A DNA stretch of 64,000 nt. Origin: Svornostia sp051306365. GTDB taxonomy: Bacteria > Actinomycetota > Thermoleophilia > Solirubrobacterales > Solirubrobacteraceae. Under the pieces are notes generated by a model that worked only from the letters and a program-made list of their open reading frames with translations, searched no databases and was not told the origin of the DNA. Of the stretch, positions 16,640 to 24,293 are shown piece by piece. The DNA lies in NCBI GenBank assembly GCA_051306365.1, contig JBPPNC010000087.1, positions 62,001 through 126,000 on the forward strand, written 5' to 3'. A program made the position numbers and the translations under genes. Numbering within the stretch: position 1 is the first letter of the stretch; the number at the start of each line of letters is the position of its first letter.

Positions 16640-17821
16640 ATGCTCACGCTCCGCGCCGTCACCCCGCGCTCGCGGCCGCCCTGGTGGTCGTGCCGGCGGC
16701 ATCCGCGGCCTCGCCCGCCACGACACCGTCCGCGCTGACGGTGAAGGCGTTCACCGGTCCGGCGACGGTCGTCAGCGGCGACCTGCTGTCCGTGCGCGCC
16801 ACGATCGGCAACCGCGGCACCCGGGCTGGGGGGACACACGCCGACGTCATCCTCGTCGCGGGGAAGAAGGAGCGGCGCCTGGCACGAGTCGTGGTCCGGT
16901 CCATCAAGTCCGATCGCCGCGAGACCGTCACGCTGAAGGCGCCGGTGCCCGCCGCCGGCCTCGTGGGCAGCTGGAAGATCCGGGTGTGCGCCGACGCGGA
17001 GCGGGCGCTCGGCCCGGGCCGGCGCGGCGCCTGTCGCACGGCCAAGCGCGAGCTGCAGGTGCTCGCGCGTCCCGCAAGCGCGGGCGCGGCAGCCCCCGGC
17101 GCGCCCGCGCCTCTTCCCGCGGCCCCGGTCGCGGGTGGCGGTGTGCTCCCCCCGGGACCGGCGGCGCCCACGCCTCCCACGCCCCGGGCCCGGCCTGGAA
17201 GCCGGAGATGACGCCGAACCCGCTGGTGCTCGGCTCGATCCCCGCGGGCGACGACGGCGACGCGACCTTCCTCTCGGAGCGGCCCTTCGTCATCACGAAC
17301 ACCGGCACCGAGCCGTCGGCGTGAGCGACCGGTGTGGCGTGCTGGACCCGGGCGAGTCGTGCAGCGGCGACCTGAGCTGGGGTGTCAACGGCACGGGCAC
17401 GGGCGACCTGACGGGCGAGCTGCGGCTGCTGCGGGTGGCCACGTCGGGGCCGTTCGCCTACGAGACGTTCCAGAGGTTCCCGTTCCGCGCGGACCTCGTC
17501 TCACGCGTCTGGTTCGGGGCGAGCGACCACACCGTGACGGTGAACGAGACCTCACGCGAGTTCTCCCTCACCGTGTACAACAGCGGTGATCTGTCGGGCC
17601 CGGTGTCGATCTCGCCGGAGCTCCCGGCGCCCTCACCGTCACGCACATGCGCAGGTGCCACGCTCGCGCCGGATGAGAGCTGCACGCTGATCGGCAAGGG
17701 CTGCGGCCTGGCGGGATCGACGACGGTGGTGCCCTACCAGCTCTTCAGCGGGTCGGCTGCGGCGTCGCCGGTTGCGAACCTCACGATCAAGGTGCCCGCC
17801 ACGACGGCCAAGAGCTGCTGA
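16640..17821 (+). pseudogene. Frameshifted exported CARDB-type protein
   Basis: Four successive frame segments together read as one secreted protein of about 390 residues. ATG 16640 begins MLTLRAVTP; the frame then shifts to ALAAALVVVPAASAASP, completing a signal peptide, if one C is restored in the CCCC run at 16662-16665. A CARDB-like adhesion domain follows (VVSGDLLSVRATIGNRGTRA). A second one-base loss near 17181-17195 joins PPTP to GPAWKPEMTPNPL, and a third near 17316-17322 joins NTGTEPSA to SDRCGVLDPGESC, leading into an ASPM/choice-of-anchor-like beta domain ending TTAKSC. Each shift is explained by a single lost G or C. Either the gene is decaying or the assembly dropped bases in homopolymers; in the sequence as given it cannot make the full protein. 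Confidence 0.75.
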
Positions 17822-17831
17822 GCGGTCGCCG

Positions 17832-18491
17832 CTATGCGGCGGCGGACTGCGCGTCGGCCGGTGAGCTCACGGCGGGGGCGGGGAAGTGCGCCGCGCCGCC
17901 GAGCGCGCGATCCCAGCCCGACCACTCCTCGCCGTCGACCAGCGCCTGCTGCAGGCGGTCGAACGACCCGAGCCGCCCGCCGAGGTTGTCCATGAAGTGC
18001 ACGAGCGTCGCCTCGCGCGTGGCGGGCACGACCGGACTGCCGTGCTGGAGCGATCCGTGGTGGCTTAGCAACACGTGCAGCAGTTCCTGCGCGCGGGCGG
18101 GCGGGACATCGCCCATCGCCGCGATCTCGGTCCGCACGAGGAAGTAGCCAAGCGGGATCTCGCCCTGAAGCCGGCCGGCGGCGGTCATGTCGATGCCGTC
18201 CTCGTCGGCGGCGTACGCGTCGAGCTTGCCGATGTCGTGCAACAGCGCGCCGGTGACCGCGAGGTCACGGTCGATCCCCGGGAAGATGGCACTGACCGCG
18301 CTGACCGCTTGGGCGACCGTGAGCGAGTGCTCGAGCAGCCCGTGCTCGTAGGCCTGGTGGTAGCGCTTGGCGGCGGGCGACCGGCGATACCGGCGACCGG
18401 TGTCGGTGGCTTCACCGAGCAGCCGGTTCAGCAGCCCGTGCAGGTGCGGGTCCTGCACGGTGGCGATGAGCTCGGCGAGATCGGCCTCCAT
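17832..18491 (-). CDS. HD-domain phosphohydrolase, YhaM-like
   Basis: A 219-residue HD-superfamily protein. The helix before the domain (DPHLHGLLNRLLGE) and AAKRYHQAYEHGLLEHSLTVA match the YhaM/CBF1 3'-5' exoribonuclease group. The metal ligands are H in HGLLEH, HD in GALLHDIGKLDAY and HH in LLSHHGSLQHG. The usual N-terminal OB-fold is absent, so nucleic-acid targeting may differ. The start is uncertain: ATG 18491 leaves room for the divergent promoter, while ATG 18602 would add 37 residues of unconserved sequence and almost touch the next gene. Neither start has a good ribosome site. Confidence 0.75.
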   Translation of the reverse strand: MEADLAELIATVQDPHLHGLLNRLLGEATDTGRRYRRSPAAKRYHQAYEHGLLEHSLTVAQAVSAVSAIFPGIDRDLAVTGALLHDIGKLDAYAADEDGIDMTAAGRLQGEIPLGYFLVRTEIAAMGDVPPARAQELLHVLLSHHGSLQHGSPVVPATREATLVHFMDNLGGRLGSFDRLQQALVDGEEWSGWDRALGGAAHFPAPAVSSPADAQSAAA

Positions 18492-18605
18492 CTGGGCCGG
18501 CTCGCGCGCTGGCCCGGCGCACGGCTCACGGCCGTTGTCACTGTGCTCGATGCCACCCCTGACGTCCACGATCGGGAGCGTTGCATCGCGGACGGACGGC
18601 ATCGG

Positions 18606-18611
18606 TAGTGT
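18606..18611 (+). promoter_or_regulatory. -10 box of the SDR gene at 18619
   Basis: TAGTGT followed by 7 nt and the ATG at 18619, fitting the leaderless pattern. Confidence 0.45.
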
Positions 18612-18618
18612 CGGGGTC

Positions 18619-19308
18619 ATGGACCGCACCGTGCTCATCACCGGAGGCTCGGGCGGGCTGGGCGCGCCCGTCACCCGCGCCTTCCTCGACGACGGCTGGC
18701 GTGTCGTCGTCCCCATCTTCGACGAGTCCGAGCGCGCTCGGATGCCCTCGGACGCCGGGCTGCAGCTCGTGGCCGCGGACCTCTTCGACGAGGCCTCGGT
18801 CAAGGAGGTCGTCGACGCCGCCGCCGCGCCCGAGGCGCCGCTGCGCGCCGTCGTGAACCTCGTCGGCGGGTTCGCCGCCGGCGGGCGGGTGCACGAGACC
18901 CCGATCGACGACTTCGAGCAGCAGTTTCGCCTGAACCTGCGCCCGACGTACCTCGTGTGTGCTGCGGCGATCCCGCATCTCCTCAATGCGGACACCGGCG
19001 CCATCGCGTGCGTCTCCACCCGGGCGGCGCTCCACCCGTTCTCCGGCGCCGCGGGCTACATCTCCTCGAAGGCGGCGATCCTCGCGTTCGTCGACGCGCT
19101 CGCCGCCGAGTACCGCGACGACGACATTCGCGTCAACGCGATCCTGCCGTCGGTGATCGACACCCCGGGGAATCGCGCGTCGCAGCCCGACGCAGATCAC
19201 AGCACCTGGGTCTCGCCGAAGCAGATCGCCGGCGTCCTGCTGTTCCTCTGCGGGGACGGATCGACGGTGGTCAGCGGGGCGCACGTGCCGGTGTATGGCA
19301 AGGCATGA
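18619..19308 (+). CDS. Short-chain dehydrogenase/reductase
   Basis: A 229-residue NAD(P)-dependent oxidoreductase. It has the Rossmann motif TGGSGGLG near residue 8, NLVGGFA in place of NNAG, the catalytic Ser in CVSTRAALHP and YISSK (YxxxK) around residue 150, so the active site is complete. The C-terminus (STVVSGAHVPVYG) is the usual SDR end. No substrate can be assigned; it stands alone between an HD-domain gene and an EcsC gene. Confidence 0.87.
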   Translation: MDRTVLITGGSGGLGAPVTRAFLDDGWRVVVPIFDESERARMPSDAGLQLVAADLFDEASVKEVVDAAAAPEAPLRAVVNLVGGFAAGGRVHETPIDDFEQQFRLNLRPTYLVCAAAIPHLLNADTGAIACVSTRAALHPFSGAAGYISSKAAILAFVDALAAEYRDDDIRVNAILPSVIDTPGNRASQPDADHSTWVSPKQIAGVLLFLCGDGSTVVSGAHVPVYGKA

Positions 19309-19314
19309 GACGCC

Positions 19315-19421
19315 GAACGGTCATCTGTGGTCGCCAGGGCGGCCACAAACGACCGTTCACCGCCGGGTCTCCGCTGACCGGACGTCGGTGGCGCTTGTGG
19401 CGACCACAAACGACCGTTCGG
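19315..19421. repeat. Palindromic intergenic repeats with GTGGTCGC/GCGACCAC-type cores
   Basis: Two imperfect units lie between the SDR and EcsC genes, which converge. The first (19315-19358) is a long hairpin: outer arms GAACGGTC / GACCGTTC and inner arms GTGGTCGC / GCGGCCAC. The second (about 19390-19421) repeats the right arm, with a perfect TTGTGG-CGA-CCACAA core and the same tail ending CGACCGTTCG. The cores resemble the 50-bp palindromes at 23287 and 24227. The hairpin also sits 6 nt after the SDR stop and could act as a terminator in both directions, but has no T-tract. Confidence 0.6.
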
Positions 19422-19442
19422 CCCCGTCGCGCCCCGGCGGCG

Positions 19443-20120
19443 CTACCGCCGCAGCAGGCGGCGCTTCTTCTTCGCCTGCTCGCCGCCGTAGAAGGCGATC
19501 GCGCGGTCGGCCATCCGGCGGGTGTCGAGCTCGTTCGCGGTGGCGTTGAAGAGGATCGCGAAGCCCGGGATCATGCGGCCGGCCATGCGCTTGGCGCCGC
19601 GCTTGCCGACGTAGGTCATGAGCTTCACGGCGAGCGCCTGGTCGCGGGCGAGGTCGCTGTTGAGCTTGCGGTCGACGAAGTGCATCGCCATGTGCTGCTC
19701 TTCGCCGTCGAGCGCCCTACGCGCGGTGGCCGGGTTCTCGTAGACCTCGTGCAGGACGAGCATCTCGGCGGGACGCATCGGGTCGTACGGGTCGTAGCCG
19801 TAGGCGGCGGCGACGTAGAAGCACAGCCGCGACTGGATCCAGGCCAGCCCGACGAGGTCGGGGATCATCGTGATGATGCCGCCGACCCCCGTCGCCGCGC
19901 CCTCGAACCGCGCGAGTGTCGCGTGCTTGGCCTTCGCGGCCGACGCGAACCAGTGATCGTCGTGCGCGTAGCGCGAGCGCTGCTCGGCGATCCACTTGTC
20001 CGCCTGGGGCGCGTGCAGGTGCGCCGATGCGAGCGCAATGATCTCCGGTGCGCGGGTCGGGTCCTCGCGGAGACGATCGAGGAGATCGTCGGGAATGGGG
20101 ATCTGCGGGATGCCGCGCAT
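19443..20120 (-). CDS. EcsC family protein
   Basis: A 225-residue protein of the EcsC family, named after the third gene of a Bacillus ABC-exporter operon; its biochemical role is not established. It contains the GAATGVGGIITMIPDLVGLAWIQ glycine-rich segment near residue 75, then YVAAAYGYDP and a basic C-terminus (GEQAKKKRRLLRR). No ABC transporter is nearby. The start ATG 20120 lies 7 nt behind TACCGT, so it is probably leaderless. Confidence 0.8.
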   Translation of the reverse strand: MRGIPQIPIPDDLLDRLREDPTRAPEIIALASAHLHAPQADKWIAEQRSRYAHDDHWFASAAKAKHATLARFEGAATGVGGIITMIPDLVGLAWIQSRLCFYVAAAYGYDPYDPMRPAEMLVLHEVYENPATARRALDGEEQHMAMHFVDRKLNSDLARDQALAVKLMTYVGKRGAKRMAGRMIPGFAILFNATANELDTRRMADRAIAFYGGEQAKKKRRLLRR

Positions 20121-20127
20121 GCGACAC

Positions 20128-20133
20128 ACGGTA
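20128..20133 (-). promoter_or_regulatory. -10 box of the EcsC gene
   Basis: TACCGT on the minus strand, 7 nt before the ATG at 20120. Confidence 0.45.
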
Positions 20134-20186
20134 AAGCCCAGGCCAATCGTGCCGATTGATACGATTGACGGGCAAGGGAGACAGGG

Positions 20187-21047
20187 ATGGCCGCGCAACC
20201 ACTGATCGAGTACCGCGACGAGATCGCCGGACACCACACCCGGGTCCTCGAGATCGAGGGCGACGGCCCGCCGCTGCTGCTCCTGCACGGGTTCGCCGAC
20301 TCCGCCGACACCTGGCGGATGGTCCTCGACCGCCTGGGCCGCACCGGCCGCCGCGCCATGGCGATCGACCTGCCGGGGTTCGGCACGTGCACGACGATCG
20401 ACCACGACGCGGGCATCCTCGAGCAGATCGACGACATGGTCGCGTCCGCGGTCACGCGCCTGGCCGATGAGTCCGGGGAGGAGGTCGTCGTCTCGGGCAA
20501 CTCGCTCGGCGGCTGTGCCTCGCTGCGCGCCGCCCAGAACGCCGAGCTGCCGATTACCGCCGTGGCACCGATTTCGCCGGCTGGTCTTGACATGCCGGTG
20601 TGGTTCTCGCTCATCGAACGCGACCCGTTCCTGCGCACGCTGCTGGGCAGCGGCCTTCCGATCCCGCCGCCGGTCACGCGGCTCGCGGTCGCCCGGCTGT
20701 TCCGCGCGCTGGCATTCTCCGACACCTCCGGGATTCCGCCGCAGGTGCTGAGCACCTTCGCCGGCCACCTCGAGGACCGCCGCTCGGTCGCGCGCATCAT
20801 GGGGATCGGCAAGCGCCTGCTCCCCGAGCTCCGTGACCCGTTCGCGTTCGAGCAGATCGATGTCCCCGTGCTGCTCGTCTGGGGTGACCGCGACCGGATG
20901 GTCACGCACAAGGGGTCGCGCCACATCCTCGAGGCACTCCCGGACACGCGGTACGAGCTCATCGAGGGCTGCGGCCACTGCCCGCAGATCGAGACGCCCG
21001 ATCGGGTCGTCAACGCGCTGCTCGAGTTCGCGCCCGTTCCCGCGTGA
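20187..21047 (+). CDS. Alpha/beta hydrolase
   Basis: A 286-residue alpha/beta-fold hydrolase. It has the oxyanion HGFAD motif near residue 35, the nucleophile elbow SGNSLGG (Ser about 107), the acid in WGDRDRMV and the catalytic His in EGCGHCPQIE, so the triad is complete. A GGGAG ribosome site precedes ATG 20187. The cap region is ordinary and does not reveal the substrate; esters or lipid-like substrates are likely from family habits. It lies upstream of a PhaC-like gene on the same strand with a 50-nt gap. Confidence 0.88.
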   Translation: MAAQPLIEYRDEIAGHHTRVLEIEGDGPPLLLLHGFADSADTWRMVLDRLGRTGRRAMAIDLPGFGTCTTIDHDAGILEQIDDMVASAVTRLADESGEEVVVSGNSLGGCASLRAAQNAELPITAVAPISPAGLDMPVWFSLIERDPFLRTLLGSGLPIPPPVTRLAVARLFRALAFSDTSGIPPQVLSTFAGHLEDRRSVARIMGIGKRLLPELRDPFAFEQIDVPVLLVWGDRDRMVTHKGSRHILEALPDTRYELIEGCGHCPQIETPDRVVNALLEFAPVPA

Positions 21048-21097
21048 CGATCGGCACGCCCGACTGACACGCCGTCAACTTCCTTCTGGTAACCGGC

Positions 21098-22200
21098 GTG
21101 TTCAATCCGCTGTCCCCCCATCAGCTCGGCGATGCGGCCGCCAACGTGTACGACTTCGTTCTCGGAGACGGCCTCGCGGACCTGCGCCCGACGCCCCGGC
21201 AGATCATCGCCGAGGCTCCTCAGCGCACCGTGTATCGGTATCTGCGCACGGACGAGCGGCCCGCCGGCGAGCTGCCCGCGCTGCTCGTACCGCCGCTGGC
21301 TGCGCCCGCCGAGTGCTTCGACCTGCGCCGCGGCTGCTCGCTGGCCGCCCACCTGCTCGCCGAGGGGCACGCGACGTACCTCGTGGAATACGGGTCGATC
21401 GCGTTCGGCGATCGGGGCCTGGGCCTCGAGCACTGGGTCGATGAGGTGCTGCCCTCTGCGATCCAGAGCGTCGCCGACGACACCGGTCAGCCGGTGCAGC
21501 TCGTCGGCTGGTGCCTCGGCGGGATCATGTCGCTGCTCGCCGTCGCCGCGCGCCGCGACCTGCCGGTGCGGTCGATCGCGCTCGTCGGCTCGCCGTTCGA
21601 CTTCCGCCGCGTGCCAATCGCCGAGGCGTTCCTGCCGCTCGCCCAGCTCGGCGATGGCGCGGTCGGGACGGCGGTCTACAAGACGCTCGGTGGTGCGCCC
21701 GCCCCGCTCGTGCGCCGCGTGTTCCAGATGACGTCCCGGGACAAGTGGGTGACGAAGCCCGCGGCGATCGCGGCGAATCTCCACGACCGCGACATGCTCG
21801 CCCAGATGGGTGCGGTGGACCACTTCATGGCGAACATGGTCGGCTACCCGGGGCGCTCGATCGCGCAGATGTACCACCTGTTCTTCCGCAACAACGACTT
21901 AGCTTAGCCGACGGGCACATCACGCTCAGCGATCGGGAGATCGACCTCGCGGACGTGCAACAGCCCGTCCTCGCCGTCGCCGGCGCTGGTGATGTGCTCG
22001 CCCCAGTGTCGGCCGTCCACGCCGTCGCCGACCTCCTCACGGGGTCGCCCGACGTGCGCCTGCGCACCGCGCCCGGCGGGCACCTCGGGGTGCTCACGGG
22101 GCGCAGCGCGGTGTCGAGCACGTGGGTCGAACTCGACCGCTTCCTGCGCGACCACGGCGAGGCCGACATCCTCCCGGCTGTGGTCCGCGACGCGGCCTGA
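21098..22200 (+). pseudogene. PhaC-like polyhydroxyalkanoate synthase, split by 5-bp duplication
   Basis: Together the two frames encode about 366 residues, the size of a class III PHA synthase/PhaC-like hydrolase. The first part (GTG 21098 to TAG 21907) carries the lipase-like box GWCLGG with the Cys nucleophile near residue 146. The second part, in another frame, holds the acid in GAGDVLAPVSA and the His in PGGHLGVL. The break coincides with the tandem 5-mer TTAGC-TTAGC at 21899-21908: removing one copy gives an uninterrupted reading through ...NNDLADGHITL. The triad is therefore split between frames and the 269-residue product would be inactive. The duplication looks like a genuine slippage mutation; sequencing error is possible. 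Confidence 0.75.
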
Positions 22201-22247
22201 CGGAGGATTCCTGCATCCGCCGTTGCAGGCGGAAGGAAGCGCTTGGT

Positions 22248-22253
22248 TACCCT
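22248..22253 (+). promoter_or_regulatory. -10 box of the L,D-transpeptidase gene
   Basis: TACCCT, 8 nt before the GTG start at 22262. Confidence 0.4.
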
Positions 22254-22261
22254 CGACGGCC

Positions 22262-23287
22262 GTGCGCCGACTGATCCTGACCTCCCTGATCGCCCTGCTC
22301 GCCGCCGCGCCCGCCGCCTCTGCGCAGGCGCCCGAGCGCGATGAACGCATCGCCGCAGGCGTCGTTGCCGGCGGCATCGATGTCGGCGGGCTGACCGTGT
22401 CGGAGGCCACGACGAAGCTCCGTGACGCGCTCGAGCGCCGCCTGACGCGCGATGTCGTGGTGCGGGCCGGGAACCGCTCGTACCGGCTCACGGCCGAGCA
22501 GGGGAAGGTCGTCTTCGACGCCGAGCGCACCGCCAAGCGCGCGCTCTACGAGGGGCGCAAGCGGCCCGAGACCACGACCCCGCCGACGGGCGGCGGAGCC
22601 GCCGCCGGTGTCGACGTCGGGCTGGCGCTCGAGCACTCCCGGGCCGCCGTGAAGGCGTTCGCCGCCGACGTGCAGGCGCGCAGCACCGGCAAGGCGCGCA
22701 ACGCCACGCTGAAGATCACGATCCGCCGCATGATCGTCCGCCGCGCGAGAGTCGGCCGCCAGCTCGACGCGGCGAAGCTCGCCGCCGCCATCGACACGGC
22801 GCTGGTCGATCCCGGCGCGTCGCGGCGGCTGCGGGCCAAGCTCGTGCGCGTGCGCCCGGCGGTCAACGCGAACGACCTCGTGCGCCGCAACCGCACGGTC
22901 CTCACGGCCGACCGCTCCACCTTCAAGCTCCGCCTCTTCAAGAACCTCAAGCTGCGCAAGACCTACGGGATCGCGGTCGGCCAGGCCGGCTACGGCACGC
23001 CCGCCGGGCAGTTCACCATCACGAACAAGCAGGTCAACCCCGCGTGGCACGTGCCCAACAGCGACTGGGCGGGCTCGCTCGCCGGCTCGGTCATCCCCGG
23101 CGGCGCGCCGAACAACCCGCTGAAGGCACGCTGGCTCGGTGTCACCGGATCCGTCGGGATCCACGGGACGGGCGAGCCGTGGTCGATCGGCACGCGTGCC
23201 TCCCACGGCTGCCTGCGGATGAAGGTCCCGGACGTCATCGACCTGTACCCGCGGGTGCCGGTCGGGACGCCGACCCTCATCAAGTAG
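22262..23287 (+). CDS. Exported L,D-transpeptidase (YkuD)
   Basis: A 341-residue secreted enzyme that makes 3-3 peptidoglycan crosslinks or anchors wall polymers. It starts at GTG 22262 with a signal peptide (LILTSLIALLAAAPAASA). A YoaR/PG_binding_4-like domain follows (GGIDVGGLTVSEATTKLRDAL). The YkuD catalytic domain occupies about residues 215-341, starting TADRSTFKLRLFKNLKL, with the conserved GSVGIHGTG and SHGCLRM blocks supplying His and Cys. All catalytic residues are present. It is preceded by a leaderless-type promoter and followed after the stop by a palindromic repeat. Confidence 0.93.
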   Translation: MRRLILTSLIALLAAAPAASAQAPERDERIAAGVVAGGIDVGGLTVSEATTKLRDALERRLTRDVVVRAGNRSYRLTAEQGKVVFDAERTAKRALYEGRKRPETTTPPTGGGAAAGVDVGLALEHSRAAVKAFAADVQARSTGKARNATLKITIRRMIVRRARVGRQLDAAKLAAAIDTALVDPGASRRLRAKLVRVRPAVNANDLVRRNRTVLTADRSTFKLRLFKNLKLRKTYGIAVGQAGYGTPAGQFTITNKQVNPAWHVPNSDWAGSLAGSVIPGGAPNNPLKARWLGVTGSVGIHGTGEPWSIGTRASHGCLRMKVPDVIDLYPRVPVGTPTLIK

Positions 23288-23336
23288 CTGAACGTCACAT
23301 CGTGGTCGCTCTGGCGACCACTATCGGACGCTCAGC
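23287..23336 (+). repeat. 50-bp palindromic repeat, copy A
   Basis: Starts GCTGAACG and ends CGCTCAGC, with an inner hairpin GTGGTCGC-TCTG-GCGACCAC. It is 44/50 identical to copy B (24227-24276) in the opposite orientation. It begins at the last base of the L,D-transpeptidase stop codon and supplies the last codons and stop of the convergent DUF559 gene. Confidence 0.75.
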
Positions 23337-24184
23337 GGTGGAGTGGCGGCCAGCAGGCGGTGGGGGCGGTCGTAGACGTCGTCGGTGGGGACACGCCGCA
23401 CGGTCCAACCCGCTCGCTTCCACACCGCCGTCTTGCGGGCGTCCTCGACGGGATGGTGGAACTGCCGGCTGTCGAGCTCAACGATCCACCGCGCGGCCGG
23501 CCACGCGTAGTCGGCCTCCTCGCCGTCGATCTTCACGTTCACCAGCGGGATCGGGATCCCGGCGGCATCGAGGATGGCCAGGCCCAGCGCCTCGGCGTCG
23601 CTCTTCGTCCGGTGCATCGGCAGGTGGGCGTACTCGTTGGTATACCGACGCAGCCGCGTGATGCCCCGTCGGCCGGGGTGCAGCGCCAGCGCGACACGCA
23701 GGGCGCGCTCGTCGACGGCTCCGACCCGCAGCGCGTTGCGGGCCAGGCGCCTGGCGCTCAGGTCGGCGCGCGTGGGGAGCAGGTCGAGGAGCGTCCTGGC
23801 CGGGCTCAGGCAGGGCAGGCCCTCGATCTGGCCGAGACCTGCTGACGGCAGGGTCTTCGAGCGGTACACGAGCAGTCCGGGGTGACGGCGCGTCCCGCCG
23901 CTTCCCAACCGGGTGACGGTGCGCACATCGGTGCGCCAGTCGTCGAACCCCAGCAGCCGGGCGACGCTGGTGTGGCTCAGGCGGGTGCCCGGCTCGGTGA
24001 GGACCGCCGCCCAGCACAGCTGCATCTCGGTCAGCGGTGCGTCGCCGGTGACGTGCACGCCGTGGTGGATCTCGCGCAGGCCGGCGGTGGCGTGACGGAT
24101 CCGGCCGCGGGTCCAGCCGGCGTGGCGGAGCTGCCAGACCGAGAACGTGCCATGTTGGAATGCGCGAAGGCCATCGAAGTCCAT
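23321..24184 (-). CDS. AbiEi-like wHTH plus DUF559 nuclease-fold protein
   Basis: A 287-residue protein. The first 110 residues (FSVWQLRHAGWTRGRIRHATAG, VHVTGDAPLT) match the winged-helix domain of AbiEi-type antitoxins. The C-terminal 90 residues (RTKSDAEALGLAILDAAGIPIP, ADYAWPAARWIVELDSRQFHH, KTAVWKRAGWTVRRV) match DUF559, a Vsr/restriction-endonuclease-like fold; the ELD...K residues are the candidate active site. The start ATG 24184 has an AGGAG site. The gene is bounded by two inverted 50-bp palindromes, and its stop codon lies inside one of them. Proteins of this kind are multi-copy in many actinobacteria; their function is not established. Confidence 0.75.
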   Translation of the reverse strand: MDFDGLRAFQHGTFSVWQLRHAGWTRGRIRHATAGLREIHHGVHVTGDAPLTEMQLCWAAVLTEPGTRLSHTSVARLLGFDDWRTDVRTVTRLGSGGTRRHPGLLVYRSKTLPSAGLGQIEGLPCLSPARTLLDLLPTRADLSARRLARNALRVGAVDERALRVALALHPGRRGITRLRRYTNEYAHLPMHRTKSDAEALGLAILDAAGIPIPLVNVKIDGEEADYAWPAARWIVELDSRQFHHPVEDARKTAVWKRAGWTVRRVPTDDVYDRPHRLLAATPPLSVR

Positions 24185-24226
24185 ACTCCTGGTAGGTGCA
24201 GGACGCGAGGATTCGCCCCCGACCAC

Positions 24227-24276
24227 GCTGAGCGGCCGATAGTGGTTGCCAGGGCGACCAGTATGTGACGCTCAGC
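24227..24276 (-). repeat. 50-bp palindromic repeat, copy B
   Basis: Inverted partner of copy A, 43 nt upstream of the DUF559 start. Read on the minus strand it begins GCTGAGCG and ends CGCTCAGC, so its 8-bp ends are perfect inverted repeats, with an inner TGGTCGCC-CTGG-CAACCA-like hairpin. Confidence 0.75.
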
Positions 24277-24293
24277 GTCCCCTTTGGCGGCGC

